Source: Anaerovibrio sp. RM50 (GTDB lineage Bacteria > Bacillota > Negativicutes > Selenomonadales > Selenomonadaceae). Taken from it: a stretch of 64,000 nucleotides of DNA. The stretch spans positions 62,001-126,000 of the forward strand of contig NZ_KK211383.1 of the NCBI RefSeq assembly GCF_000622005.1. Direction: 5' to 3'. The notes below the pieces were generated by a model. That model was not told the DNA's origin and searched no databases. It saw only the letters and a list, made by a program, of their open reading frames with translations. This document shows positions 51,771 to 61,318 of the stretch, piece after piece (position 1 is the stretch's first letter; each line of letters opens with the position of its first letter). The translations under genes and the position numbers were made by a program.

Positions 51771-51799
51771 TAAAAAATCCTGACACTTAGCCAGGATTT
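51771..51799 (-). terminator. Riboswitch terminator of the orphan cobalamin element
   Basis: AAATCCTG pairs with CAGGATTT and is followed by TTTATTT. GGATTTA and TAAATCC (51822-51794) form a competing antiterminator, the expected switch for a transcriptional riboswitch. Confidence 0.8.
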
Positions 51800-51821
51800 A
51801 AACAATCTACGTTGCTAAATC

Positions 51822-52009
51822 CCCATCCCCATCACTCGCAGGTCAAACGGTGATTGTTAAACAGGCAGTTCTCCTGACTCCAGTTCATAGCTCCTCACGC
51901 CTTCCCAGATATAATCCAGTGACATAAATGTGAATCGCTCCCTGATACAGTGGCGGGACCGTGCTGGCATTTGACCAGCTTCTCTATTAGGCCTTTCGGC
52001 ACCTGTTCC
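51822..52009 (-). promoter_or_regulatory. Second cobalamin riboswitch, no clear target gene
   Basis: The minus strand has GGAACAGGTGCC, the GCTGGTCAAATGCCAGC arm, ACGGTCCCGCCACTGTATCA, CACTGG, GGGAAGGCG and the B12 box AGTCAGGAGAACTGCCTGTT. The sequence is closely similar to the riboswitch in front of cbiK. The next gene on this strand starts ~470 bases away (51351), behind three hairpins and its own promoter. The 51352-51770 stretch has no supported gene. Confidence 0.94.
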
Positions 52010-52039
52010 AATCATTATTTAATTCATCTTACGAATATG

Positions 52040-52068
52040 ATACTAGCACTTATGGTAAAAAGTGTCAA
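52040..52068 (-). promoter_or_regulatory. Promoter of the orphan cobalamin riboswitch
   Basis: TTGACA and TAGTAT are separated by 17 bases on the minus strand, about 30 bases before the aptamer. The intact promoter argues the element is still transcribed. Confidence 0.7.
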
Positions 52069-52107
52069 CATATAATTACACATTTTTCCATTTCAATTAA
52101 TAATTTA

Positions 52108-53274
52108 TCACAATCTGTCAACCTGAATAGTTACCTCATTATCTGGGTAATCCTTTTTTATATCTTCCTCCACCATTTCAATAATCCGCTCGTCAGTGAA
52201 TTTACAGCTATATGGCACAGCCAGATCAAAGAGGATTCTTCCCGAGGAGGTGAGACGGAAATCGTGGAAAGTAATCAGAGGGTCCACACAGGCCACAATA
52301 TGATAGAGCTTTTCCTTGATTTCATTCTGCATTGGGTCCCCAATCACCATAGGGTCCACATGAACGGTCATGGAAACCTTGAATTCCTCCCTGATGGATT
52401 CCTCAAGACTGTCTATTATGTTATGGGCTTCCATGAGGCTCATATCCGAAGGCACTTCAGCATGAAGGGATACGAAAATTCTTCCCGGCCCATAGTTATG
52501 AACGATAACATCATGGACACCCAATATCTGCTTCTCTTCCAATGTACGACGGGTGATGGCCCTGACAAATTCAGGATCAGGCGGCTCACCCAACAGTGGC
52601 TGCAGTGTGTCACGGGCTGCCCCCCAACCACTGTGGATAATAAAGAGCGCCACCACAATACCAGCCATGCCATCAAAATCATGCCCCGTGGTGAGATCCA
52701 CAATGAGACAGATTATAACCACAAAGGTGGCCACACAATCGCTGAGGCTGTCGGTGGCCGCTGCCAGCATGGCAGGGGAATCTATCCGCTTTCCCAGTCC
52801 GCGGTTAAACAGCCCCAGCCACAGCTGAAGCATAAGGGACAAGGCCAAAATCACAATGACGGTGACAGAGGTATCCATTGGCTCCGGATTAAGCACCTTT
52901 TCCACGGAGGAATGGAGCAGCTCAATGCCAATAACCAAAATAGCGCCTGCTATGATGAGCCCCGCAATGTATTCTATGCGGCCATGGCCAAAGGGATGCT
53001 CCGGATCCGCCGGCTTGGCAGACATGCGATACCCTAAAATAGTTATAACAGAAGCTCCCGCATCGGCCAAATTGTGAATAGCATCACCGATAATGGCTAT
53101 GGAGCCGGAAGCAAAACCGATAAACAGCTTGATAAGGCACAGGATAACATTAACCATTATGCCTACGCCACCGCTTAGATAACCGTAGCTGGTTCGCACA
53201 TTGGTATCATTTATCTGGTCACTGTTTTTTACAAAGCGTTTTATGAGAACATCAGTCAGCATTACTGTCATCAC
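52108..53274 (-). CDS. Cation diffusion facilitator family transporter
   Basis: CDF proteins export divalent metals (Zn, Fe, Co, Mn) in exchange for protons. The 388-residue protein has six membrane helices with metal-site motifs GDAIHNLADAGASVITILGY and AAATDSLSDCVATFVVIICL (HxxxD and DxxxD). The cytoplasmic domain is duplicated or extended (VHDVIVHNYGPGRIFVSLHA; then a second beta-rich part to the end), longer than the ~300-aa standard. The start overlaps the upstream glycosidase gene by up to 23 bases; an internal Met at 53262 is possible. Metal specificity is not evident; cobalt would fit the setting. Confidence 0.92.
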   Translation of the reverse strand: MMTVMLTDVLIKRFVKNSDQINDTNVRTSYGYLSGGVGIMVNVILCLIKLFIGFASGSIAIIGDAIHNLADAGASVITILGYRMSAKPADPEHPFGHGRIEYIAGLIIAGAILVIGIELLHSSVEKVLNPEPMDTSVTVIVILALSLMLQLWLGLFNRGLGKRIDSPAMLAAATDSLSDCVATFVVIICLIVDLTTGHDFDGMAGIVVALFIIHSGWGAARDTLQPLLGEPPDPEFVRAITRRTLEEKQILGVHDVIVHNYGPGRIFVSLHAEVPSDMSLMEAHNIIDSLEESIREEFKVSMTVHVDPMVIGDPMQNEIKEKLYHIVACVDPLITFHDFRLTSSGRILFDLAVPYSCKFTDERIIEMVEEDIKKDYPDNEVTIQVDRL

Positions 53275-54715
53275 CTACACTGGTCATATACCAAGCATCA
53301 AAATCCCTTACAAACTTCCACACAGCTTCGTTGGAAATTTTGGCATAGGCTTCATATTGTGTATATTTGGCTTTTGCCTCCTTGAATTTTTGATACAATT
53401 CCGGCTTTTTATATTCAGATGGTTTTTGATCCAATATCATTAAAGCGTATTTTTCAGCCTCAGTAAGGGTCTGGAGCTGTTCCAGCTGAAGCTGGCATTC
53501 GCTAAGGTACTTCTTTGGCAGCTTGGCATGGAGCTTTGCCAGGGCCTTTTCCCGCTTACGGTTGTCCTTTTTTAGGTCATCCATGGTCTTTCTTTTTGGA
53601 ATAGTATCCCTACCATTTACTGTTCCCCAAAGGTTCTTGTACAGCACCTGTAAATTAATAGCATCGGGACGGCCAATATGGGCCCATTTATTTTCCAGAC
53701 GCTGGGAGTGACTGGCAAAAATTCTCATGGGCTCGTACAAATCGCCAAACAAATCCTCAAGGGCCAAGTCCCAGGATTTTCCCTCATTATATTTGCCCGG
53801 ATTTTTGGCAAAATCAGCCCCGGTGGCAATGGCAATTTTGGAAAGCTCCGCCTTTTCCATAGGATTTATGAAAAACGCAGGAACATCCTTGGCATCCATG
53901 GCCTTATCCATTTTGTCCAAAGGGCCCAGGGCCAGCTTTTCCTTCTGGTAATCTGTCACAGGATAATTCCACCAGATTCCCATTGGCTTTCTGTAAATTC
54001 TGTTGGTCTGTTGGATAGTATTCTCCGTAAGGCCGTCAGGGCAAACCTCTTCACCGGTGTAAAGCACCAGTACATCCTTGTCCAGCTCATCAGCCAGAAT
54101 CCTGGTATAGTCGGACACATAGCCCCCCTTGGTCATATCACGAAGATAATATTCCGTAGGTACCAGAATCAGATTACTGCAGTCGGGACGGACCTTTATG
54201 AAGTTATCATTTACCCAGTTAACGAATTCCGCCTGGCCATGGGCATCCTTGGTTGGAATGTCATCAAAAAACAGGGCAAAGTGTCTGATACCAATATCAT
54301 ACATAGCCTGCATCTTGTTAATCATGGCATAACGGTCTTCATACATATCCTGGCCAGAAAAGGCAATATCATTACCAGGAGAAACGGCAAAAATCACATC
54401 AATTTTCAGTTTTTTGGCCTTTTGGGTCAGCTCCTGAAGCTCCCTGTATTTATCCTCAGGATATGGCTGCCGCCAATACTTGCGGTGATACTCATCATCC
54501 TTTGGGGCATAAATATAGGCATTAAGCTTTTTCGAGGCCATAAATTTAAGCATGTCCAGACGGTGCTCATGGGTCCAGGGTTCCCCGTAAAAGCCCTCCA
54601 CCACACCACGCATTGGAATAGCCTTGCTGTTGCCCCTGTCCGCATGGGCATTTATGGGAAGCTGTGATAGCACTATCAAGCACACAACCAACAAAAATAT
54701 TAATTTCATTTTCAT
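53252..54715 (-). CDS. Exported GH84 beta-N-acetylglucosaminidase
   Basis: GH84 enzymes remove GlcNAc from glycans such as mucin, hyaluronan or O-GlcNAc proteins. The 487-residue protein has a signal peptide (LIFLLVVCLIVLSQLPINAH), then the family start MRGVVEGFYGEPWTHEHRLD and KKLNAYIYAPKDDEYHRKYW. The catalytic Asp pair is in HFALFFDDIP. A charged helical C-terminal region follows the barrel. It has no obvious carbohydrate-binding modules. A host- or mucin-associated habit would fit. It overlaps the CDF gene. Confidence 0.9.
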   Translation of the reverse strand: MKMKLIFLLVVCLIVLSQLPINAHADRGNSKAIPMRGVVEGFYGEPWTHEHRLDMLKFMASKKLNAYIYAPKDDEYHRKYWRQPYPEDKYRELQELTQKAKKLKIDVIFAVSPGNDIAFSGQDMYEDRYAMINKMQAMYDIGIRHFALFFDDIPTKDAHGQAEFVNWVNDNFIKVRPDCSNLILVPTEYYLRDMTKGGYVSDYTRILADELDKDVLVLYTGEEVCPDGLTENTIQQTNRIYRKPMGIWWNYPVTDYQKEKLALGPLDKMDKAMDAKDVPAFFINPMEKAELSKIAIATGADFAKNPGKYNEGKSWDLALEDLFGDLYEPMRIFASHSQRLENKWAHIGRPDAINLQVLYKNLWGTVNGRDTIPKRKTMDDLKKDNRKREKALAKLHAKLPKKYLSECQLQLEQLQTLTEAEKYALMILDQKPSEYKKPELYQKFKEAKAKYTQYEAYAKISNEAVWKFVRDFDAWYMTSVGDDSNAD

Positions 54716-54739
54716 ATACCATTCACCTGGAATAATTGT

Positions 54740-56143
54740 TTAGATTTCCTGCAAAAAAGCCTTGTAACCCTTCATGGTTTCGTATACATCTACCTTGCTT
54801 ACTGCCTCCCAAGGAGCATGCATACTGAGAACAGCCACACCACTGTCAATTACATTCATGCCATAGAGAGCCATAATATAAGCGATGGTGCCGCCGCCCC
54901 CCAGATCCACACGGCCCAGCTCAGCAGTCTGGAAGGTAACATTATGCTTTTTCATAATGGCCCGGATCCTGCCAAGATATTCTGCACTGGCATCATTTGA
55001 GCCAGATTTGCCCCCACGGCCTGTAAATTTATTGAATACCATGCCCTTCCCCGGATATGCCACATTCTTCTTGTCAAAGGCAGAGGCATAAAGGGAATCG
55101 TAAGCAGAGCTTACATCAGAGGACAGCATCCATGAATTGGCCAGACAGCGGCGCAGTGAAATGGCATTGTAGCCACCCAAAGCATGGAGCAGCTCTGCCA
55201 CGGTGTTTTCAAAGAAGCGGGACTGCATACCGGTGGCCCCCACGGAACCGATTTCCTCCTTGTCCACCAGCAAGCAGCATGATGTACGCTTAACCTTCTT
55301 TGTTTCCAGCATGGCCACCAAAGATGTGTAAGCACATACTCTGTCGTCATGGCCATAGGCCAATACCATGCTGCGGTCCAGCCCCAGATCCCTTGCCTTT
55401 CCGGCAGGCACCATGGTCAGTTCAGCGGAAATAAAATCGTCTTCCTCAATATTGTACTTATCCTTTAAAAGCTTAAGGATACCCGCCTTGACAGCGTCCT
55501 TTTCCTCTCCCTTTAATGGATAGCTGCCAATAAGAATATCCAGATTTTCACCTGTAACCACCTTGCTGGCCTTCTTTTCCATCTGCTCCTGGGACAGGTG
55601 GATAAGCAGGTCTGTTACGCAGAATACAGGATCCCCATCATCCTCGCCGATGACGATTTCCTGCACGCTGCCATCCAACCGTGCCACCACGCCGTGAAGT
55701 GCCAATGGCAGTGTTACCCACTGATATTTCTTGATGCCGCCGTAATAATGAGTATCAAAATAAGCCATCCCCTCGGATTCGTAAAGGGGATTTTGCTTTA
55801 AGTCTAGACGGCAGGTGTCGATATGGGCCCCCAAAATGGCCATGCCATCCTCAAGGGACTCCGTGCCAATATTGAACATGGCTATGGCCTTGCCCATGCA
55901 AGTGGCATAAACCTTGTCACCGGCAGAAAGCTTTTTGCCGGACTTTATAATGTCATCAAGATTCTTATAGCCAGCCTTTTCAGCCTGCTTTACGGCCTCA
56001 ACCACGCTTTCACGCTCAGTCTTGCACTGGCTGAGGAATTTCTTGTAGCCTTCGTTCAGCTTGTGGAGGGCCTTCTTTTCTACTTCAGAGTATTTATTCC
56101 AAACAGGAGTCTTCTTCTCGTCTTTTTTCTTATCTTTAGCCAT
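54740..56143 (-). CDS. M18-family aminopeptidase
   Basis: M18 enzymes are di-metal aminopeptidases that remove N-terminal, often acidic, residues. The 467-residue protein shows the metal and catalytic motifs LGAHIDTCRLDLKQNPLYES, YGHDDRVCAYTSLVAMLE, CCLLVDKEEIGSVGATGMQS and the C-terminal DSGVAVLSMHAPWEAVSKVD. It has no signal peptide; the N-terminal AKDKKKDEKK is basic. It corresponds to the clostridial cytoplasmic form. The gap upstream (56144-56414) holds the 129-bp repeat copy B. Confidence 0.93.
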   Translation of the reverse strand: MAKDKKKDEKKTPVWNKYSEVEKKALHKLNEGYKKFLSQCKTERESVVEAVKQAEKAGYKNLDDIIKSGKKLSAGDKVYATCMGKAIAMFNIGTESLEDGMAILGAHIDTCRLDLKQNPLYESEGMAYFDTHYYGGIKKYQWVTLPLALHGVVARLDGSVQEIVIGEDDGDPVFCVTDLLIHLSQEQMEKKASKVVTGENLDILIGSYPLKGEEKDAVKAGILKLLKDKYNIEEDDFISAELTMVPAGKARDLGLDRSMVLAYGHDDRVCAYTSLVAMLETKKVKRTSCCLLVDKEEIGSVGATGMQSRFFENTVAELLHALGGYNAISLRRCLANSWMLSSDVSSAYDSLYASAFDKKNVAYPGKGMVFNKFTGRGGKSGSNDASAEYLGRIRAIMKKHNVTFQTAELGRVDLGGGGTIAYIMALYGMNVIDSGVAVLSMHAPWEAVSKVDVYETMKGYKAFLQEI

Positions 56144-56265
56144 GTTTGTTCCTCCTAATAAAACATTTGGTCAGTGGACTATAACTTTCACGCCGTACCA
56201 GTACAAAATGTTCTAGTCACCAGCCCACCGTCAAATAAATAATATCAATAATTCATGAAAGGTTC

Positions 56266-56394
56266 GTGGGGGAGGTGCACATGGGGACGTATTTTGCGTT
56301 GGTACTTAGTAAATCCAAGCCAGAGGCGCAGGATGAACTTAGTATCCACTACGCAAACTAGTGAGCGAGAGCGTTCCCCATTGTACCTCCCCAC
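56266..56394. repeat. 129-bp palindromic repeat, copy B
   Basis: The ends GTGGGGGAGGTGCA and TGTACCTCCCCAC are inverted repeats. The body matches copy A (44757-44885) in opposite orientation. In the stem, GAGAT of copy A reads GAGGT in both arms of copy B, so an A-T pair is replaced by a G-C pair: a compensatory change. Outer bases GGTTC/GGACC extend the stem further. Confidence 0.85.
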
Positions 56395-56414
56395 AGGACC
56401 TGTAATCAATCAAA

Positions 56415-57371
56415 TCACTTCATCTTGGCAAGAATACGTAAAAAATCGTCGCGGGTTTCGGCCTTGTTGAAGAGAACCCTCAGCTCCGCATTGCCCTTTA
56501 TGCCTCTGGTGTACCAGGTGGCGTGCTTGCGCATTTCCCTTGGGCCCACGTAATCTCCCTTGAATTCCAGCAGCATATCCAGATGGCGAAGGATTATTTC
56601 CTTACGCTCCTCCATTGTTGGACCTGGGAGACGTTCCCCGGTCTTTAAATACTGGGTTAGCTGGCGGAAAATCCAAGGGTTGCCCTGGGCTGCCCTGCCT
56701 ACCATAACGGCCTCACAGCCAGTTATTTCACGAATCTTTATAAGATCATCCACAGTTCTGATATCCCCGTTGGCAATGACAGGAATATTCAAATGCTCCT
56801 TCACCTTGCGGATAATTCTCCAGTTGGCGTGATCCCGATAGAACTGCTCCCGGGTACGGCCATGTACTGCCACCGCCTTAACGCCTGCTTCCTCGGCCAG
56901 CTTGGCCATTTCCAGCACGTTAATGCGGTTTTCATCCCAGCCAATACGCATTTTTACAGTAACTGGCATGCTTACTGTATCCACAAGGGCTTTCAGAACT
57001 TTATAGGCCCGCTCCGGATCCAGCATCATGGCTGAGCCCTCATGGTTCTTCACGATTTTAGGGGCAGGACAGCCCATGTTAAAGTCCAGTATATCGGCAC
57101 AGCCCAATGATTCTATGTATTCAGCCGCCCGAGCCACACTGTCAGGCTCCGCCCCAAAGAGCTGCATGGCCATAGGCCGCTCAGCCTCCTCGGTATGAAG
57201 CATTTTCAGGGTATGCTCATTGCGGTAGTTAATTCCCTTGTCACTGACCATTTCCGAATACACCAGAGGACAGCCCATTTCCCGGGCCAGTATTCTGTAT
57301 GGGGTATCCGTAACTCCAGCCATGGGAGCCAAAAAGACAGGGATAGGGAATTCAAAGTTTCCTATTTTCAT
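56415..57371 (-). CDS. dusB: tRNA-dihydrouridine synthase (DusB type)
   Basis: Dus enzymes reduce uridines in tRNA with FMN. The 318-residue protein has the start FPIPVFLAPMAGVTDTPYRI, NMGCPAPKIVKNHEGSAMM with the catalytic Cys, AVHGRTREQFY, and PVIANGDIRTVDDLIKIRE. GRAAQGNPWIF is also typical. All point to the DusB subgroup. It follows coaX by 3 bases, the same neighbourhood as in many Firmicutes. Confidence 0.95.
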   Translation of the reverse strand: MKIGNFEFPIPVFLAPMAGVTDTPYRILAREMGCPLVYSEMVSDKGINYRNEHTLKMLHTEEAERPMAMQLFGAEPDSVARAAEYIESLGCADILDFNMGCPAPKIVKNHEGSAMMLDPERAYKVLKALVDTVSMPVTVKMRIGWDENRINVLEMAKLAEEAGVKAVAVHGRTREQFYRDHANWRIIRKVKEHLNIPVIANGDIRTVDDLIKIREITGCEAVMVGRAAQGNPWIFRQLTQYLKTGERLPGPTMEERKEIILRHLDMLLEFKGDYVGPREMRKHATWYTRGIKGNAELRVLFNKAETRDDFLRILAKMK

Positions 57372-57374
57372 TAA

Positions 57375-58139
57375 TTACTGATTCCTTTCATATAGAACCC
57401 GCAGACCTGTAAGTGTGAGGAAATGGTCGATTTCGTCAATAGTCTGGGACTCCTTGGCAATCATTTTGGCATAACCGCCGGTGGCAATAACCTTCATTGG
57501 CTTGCCGTACTCCTGCTTAATGCGGCGGACAATTTCATCTATCTGCCCCACAAAGCCGAAAATAATGCCCGCCTGCATGCCAGTAATGGTATTACGGCAA
57601 ATTACATTTTTCGGGGTAACCAGCTCGATTCTTGGGAGCTTGGCCGCCTTTTGAAACAGGCCCTCAGCTGAGGTACCAAGCCCGGTGGAAATGACGCCCC
57701 CCAAAAAATCGCCGTTTTCATCCACCACGTCAAAGGTGGTGGCAGTACCAATATCAATTACTATAAGCGGACCGCCATACTGCTCATAGGCCCCCACCAC
57801 ATTTACAATACGGTCAGCACCAATATCACGTGGGTTCTCATATTTCAGGCGAATACCGGTTTTTATACCAGGACCTACGATAAGAGGCTTTAAATGAAAA
57901 TAGCGTTCGCACATTTTCTCCATAGGCACTACCAATGGCGGCACTACAGAGGATATGATTACAGCGGTAATGTCCTCCATCTTGATGCCGTGATACAAAA
58001 AGAGATTGTTTATCTCCATACCATATTCATCACTGGTTTTCTGGCGTTCGGTAGATACGCGCCAATGGCGGTACAGCTTCTTGCCATCATAAGTTCCCAA
58101 CACCACGTTACTGTTGCCAATATCTATTACTAAAAGCAT
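57375..58139 (-). CDS. coaX: Type III pantothenate kinase CoaX
   Basis: CoaX phosphorylates pantothenate, the first step of coenzyme A synthesis. From the ATG at 58139, behind GGAGG, the protein has 254 residues. It starts [20 protein letters not shown], with [40 protein letters not shown] and [20 protein letters not shown], all family hallmarks. A longer in-frame reading to 58163 would include the ribosome-binding site. It sits between birA and dusB, close to ftsH and tilS as in Bacillus. Confidence 0.96.
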   Translation of the reverse strand: MLLVIDIGNSNVVLGTYDGKKLYRHWRVSTERQKTSDEYGMEINNLFLYHGIKMEDITAVIISSVVPPLVVPMEKMCERYFHLKPLIVGPGIKTGIRLKYENPRDIGADRIVNVVGAYEQYGGPLIVIDIGTATTFDVVDENGDFLGGVISTGLGTSAEGLFQKAAKLPRIELVTPKNVICRNTITGMQAGIIFGFVGQIDEIVRRIKQEYGKPMKVIATGGYAKMIAKESQTIDEIDHFLTLTGLRVLYERNQ

Positions 58140-58167
58140 ACTTGCCTCCAAACTTTCGGACATTTAT

Positions 58168-59139
58168 TTACTTTCTCGGGCGAATTGATACATCACCGGC
58201 ATACACCTTGCGGATTTCATCGCTGCCCTCCGGCAGCACCAGCAGTGCACCATCCTCGGCAATATCCACTGCTTCTCCGGCAAAGGTTTCATTAATACCC
58301 AAAACATTTATATTTTCACCCAGGGTTACGGAGAGACTGCGCCATCTGTCCAGCACAGCGCCAAAACCATTTTTTCTTACCTCAAGATAATGTGCCTCCA
58401 AACGGCGAAGCACCTCCTGAAAAAAGGCTACCCTGTCAAACTCTCCCAAAAACATGGACATGGATCCTGCCTTGTCCTTAATATCCTTCGGGAAGGTTTC
58501 GGCAGCAATAATGGCATTGATGCCCATGCCGATAACCACATAATTTATGCGGTCAATTTCAGCGCTCATCTCCGTGAGAATCCCCACCAGCTTCCGACCT
58601 TGATATAATATATCATTTGGCCATTTTATTCCAGCCTTCAGCCCCACATTTTGCATTGCCTCGGCAATGGCCACGGCCGCCATCAAGGTGCATTTTGGTG
58701 CCTCCTGGGGCAGAAAATCCGGCTTTAATATGACTGAAAACCAAATCCCCCCCTTGGGACAGAAAAAACTACGGTCCAGCCGCCCCTTTCCGGTATTTTG
58801 GCTTTCCGCCACCACTATGGTGCCATCAGGAGAACCTTGGGCCGCCAGGCGTTTGGCCTCTGTATTGGTGGAGGAAATTTCCTCAAAGGCCACAATATTT
58901 GTGGCAATAATTTTGTTCCCCAGACCATGGCTGATAACCTCAGGCAACAGCCTGTCAGGGGCCCCCACCAGTCTGTAGCCGTTTCTGGCCTGACTTTCAA
59001 TATTGTAACCCGCCGACTTCAGCTCATTTATATGCTTCCATACGGCTGTGCGGGATACACCCAGCTTCTCGGCAATATCCTCACCGGAGAGATAACGGTC
59101 ACCTGCTCCCCTGAGCAGCTCCAAAATCCCCTGTCGCAT
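58168..59139 (-). CDS. birA: Bifunctional biotin ligase / biotin operon repressor BirA
   Basis: BirA attaches biotin to carboxylases and, with its DNA-binding domain, can repress biotin genes. The 323-residue protein has an N-terminal winged helix (EDIAEKLGVSRTAVWKHINE), the catalytic core (NTGKGRLDRSFFCPKGGIWF with the biotinyl-AMP loop, IKWPNDILYQGRKLVGILTE) and a C-terminal SH3-like domain. Length and order are standard for the bifunctional type. Confidence 0.95.
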   Translation of the reverse strand: MRQGILELLRGAGDRYLSGEDIAEKLGVSRTAVWKHINELKSAGYNIESQARNGYRLVGAPDRLLPEVISHGLGNKIIATNIVAFEEISSTNTEAKRLAAQGSPDGTIVVAESQNTGKGRLDRSFFCPKGGIWFSVILKPDFLPQEAPKCTLMAAVAIAEAMQNVGLKAGIKWPNDILYQGRKLVGILTEMSAEIDRINYVVIGMGINAIIAAETFPKDIKDKAGSMSMFLGEFDRVAFFQEVLRRLEAHYLEVRKNGFGAVLDRWRSLSVTLGENINVLGINETFAGEAVDIAEDGALLVLPEGSDEIRKVYAGDVSIRPRK

Positions 59140-59172
59140 AAAACTAAACCTCGCTTATTTCCATAAAACCAT

Positions 59173-59214
59173 CAAAAGGGGCTGCTGCATTAATTATTTC
59201 ATGCTTCAGCCCCT
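59173..59214 (-). terminator. Intrinsic terminator after ftsH
   Basis: AGGGGCTG pairs with CAGCCCCT on the minus strand, with inner GCAT/ATGC pairs, followed by TTTTGATGG. It separates ftsH from birA. Confidence 0.65.
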
Positions 59215-59233
59215 ATGAATACTTATCGGATAC

Positions 59234-61231
59234 TTATTTCTCAGTAGTGCTATTCAGTTTTGGTTCCGGTTCAGTATAAGGAACCTCCACCTCGTCCTCA
59301 TCCTTGTCAGCCGTTTCATCACCCTCAACAGGGGTCTGATCTGCTGGCTCCAAAGGAATCAGCTTTGGCTCATCATCGTCATCCTTAGGTTCTTCCGGCT
59401 TCTTTTCAGCCTCTTCCTTTTCGGTAACGTTACCAAAGCCAACCAGCTCCTTCAGTTCGGAGGCCTCCAAAGTTTCCTTCTCAATGAGTGCCTCAGCAAT
59501 AACATGAAGCTTATCGATATTTTCTGTAAGGATTACACGACAGGCTTCGTAAGCCTCCTCGATGTACTTGCGGACTTCCTTGTCAATATCGCTGGCCACG
59601 TCCTCAGAATAATTTCTCTGATTATTGATATCACGGCCAAGGAATACCTGATGGTCACGGCTTTCACCATAGGCCACAGGACCAAGGGTAGGACTCATAC
59701 CATACTGGGTAATCATGCTTCTTACCAGCTGTGATGCTCTCTGAATATCATTCTGGGCACCAGTGCTGATTTCCTTAAGCACCACTTCCTCAGCCACACG
59801 GCCTGCCAGCAGGGTTTTCAACTGATCAAGCAGCTCGCTTCTGGTAGCATAGGAACGGTCTTCCTTAGGAAGCATGAGGGTATAACCGCCAGCCCTGCCT
59901 CTAGGAATAATGGTAACCTTATGGACAGGATCAGCATTTGGCAGCAGCATCCCCACCAAAGTATGGCCACCTTCATGATAAGCTGTAAGCTTCTTTTCCT
60001 TGTCGCTCATCACCTTGGATTTACGTTCAGGACCTGCCATTACCCGCTCAATGGACTCCTCCATCTCCTGCATGGCTATGGTCTTCTTGTCACGACGGGC
60101 AGACAGCAGCGCCGCCTCATTAACAAGATTGGAAAGATCCGCACCAGTAAATCCAGGAGTACGTCTTGCCAGCACGTTAAGATCAACATCCTTGTCCACT
60201 GGCTTATCCTTGGTATGAACCTTAAGAATCGCCTCACGGCCCTTAACATCCGGCTTGTCCACCACAATCTGGCGGTCGAAACGGCCTGGACGCAAAAGGG
60301 CAGGATCAAGAATATCAGGACGGTTGGTGGCCGCAATTATAATAATGCCCTCGTTGGCGGCAAAGCCATCCATCTCAACCAGCATCTGGTTAAGAGTCTG
60401 CTCACGCTCATCGTGACCGCCACCCAGACCCGCACCACGCTGACGGCCTACGGCATCAATTTCATCAATAAATACAATACAAGGGGAGTTCTTCTTGGCC
60501 TGATCAAAGAGATCACGGACACGGGAAGCACCAACACCCACAAACATCTCCACAAAGTCAGAACCGCTGATGGAGAAGAAAGGAACCCCTGCCTCGCCAG
60601 CAACAGCCTTGGCCAGAAGGGTTTTACCAGTACCCGGAGGCCCAAAGAGAAGAACGCCCTTTGGAATCTTGGCACCCAACTGATTAAACTTGCCCGGATG
60701 CTTCAGAAATTCTACAACTTCCTCCAGCTCCTGCTTTGCCTCATCAGCACCGGCCACATCCTCAAAACGGACCTTAACCTTGTCCCCGCCACTCATTTTG
60801 GCGCGGCTCTTGCCGAAGGACATAACCTTGCTGCCGCCCCCCTGGCTCTGCTGCATGATAAAGAACCACACACCCACCAACAACAGGATAGGCAGTACAG
60901 ATGATAACAGGGTGGACCACCATGGTGGCTCCGGCGGATTTTCTGCCTTAATATCCACATTTTTATCGGAAAGCAGCTTGATAACATCGCTGTTCTCACT
61001 AGGGTAAGTAGGCAGAACCGTAGTAAATTCGGTACCATCACTTAGGGTACCCTTAATTATGTTTTCTACAATTATAACTTTGGCTACCTTGCCATCATTG
61101 ATTTCCTGCACAAAAGATGAATAATTCATCTCCATCTTGGAAGGACCCTTGGCAGAAAAATAATCAATTAATGATATGGCAACCAGAATGATTAGCAGGT
61201 AAAAACCCACATTACGGATAAACTTATTCAA
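59234..61231 (-). CDS. ftsH: Membrane-bound ATP-dependent zinc metalloprotease FtsH
   Basis: FtsH degrades misfolded and regulatory membrane and cytosolic proteins. The 665-residue protein has two N-terminal membrane helices ([39 protein letters not shown]), AAA Walker A GPPGTGKT, Walker [11 protein letters not shown], the SRH region and the zinc site HEGGH. The last ~65 residues form an unusually acidic Glu/Asp/Pro-rich tail ([20 protein letters not shown]). It follows hpt and tilS, as in Bacillus. Confidence 0.97.
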   Translation of the reverse strand: MNKFIRNVGFYLLIILVAISLIDYFSAKGPSKMEMNYSSFVQEINDGKVAKVIIVENIIKGTLSDGTEFTTVLPTYPSENSDVIKLLSDKNVDIKAENPPEPPWWSTLLSSVLPILLLVGVWFFIMQQSQGGGSKVMSFGKSRAKMSGGDKVKVRFEDVAGADEAKQELEEVVEFLKHPGKFNQLGAKIPKGVLLFGPPGTGKTLLAKAVAGEAGVPFFSISGSDFVEMFVGVGASRVRDLFDQAKKNSPCIVFIDEIDAVGRQRGAGLGGGHDEREQTLNQMLVEMDGFAANEGIIIIAATNRPDILDPALLRPGRFDRQIVVDKPDVKGREAILKVHTKDKPVDKDVDLNVLARRTPGFTGADLSNLVNEAALLSARRDKKTIAMQEMEESIERVMAGPERKSKVMSDKEKKLTAYHEGGHTLVGMLLPNADPVHKVTIIPRGRAGGYTLMLPKEDRSYATRSELLDQLKTLLAGRVAEEVVLKEISTGAQNDIQRASQLVRSMITQYGMSPTLGPVAYGESRDHQVFLGRDINNQRNYSEDVASDIDKEVRKYIEEAYEACRVILTENIDKLHVIAEALIEKETLEASELKELVGFGNVTEKEEAEKKPEEPKDDDDEPKLIPLEPADQTPVEGDETADKDEDEVEVPYTEPEPKLNSTTEK

Positions 61232-61318
61232 ACCTCAACCCCCTAAAAAAGGCATTATAATCTTCACAACTAAGTATTATACCACATTGAAAGATTATCT
61301 TACAGTATCATGAAAATA

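Noticed and set aside
52108-53274. The CDF transporter as a target of the orphan cobalamin riboswitch
   Set aside because: The CDF gene is on the same strand but upstream of the riboswitch, so the riboswitch transcript runs away from it.
53678-54667. 329-codon open frame on the plus strand
   Set aside because: It is antisense to the GH84 gene; no domain or ribosome-binding site supports it.
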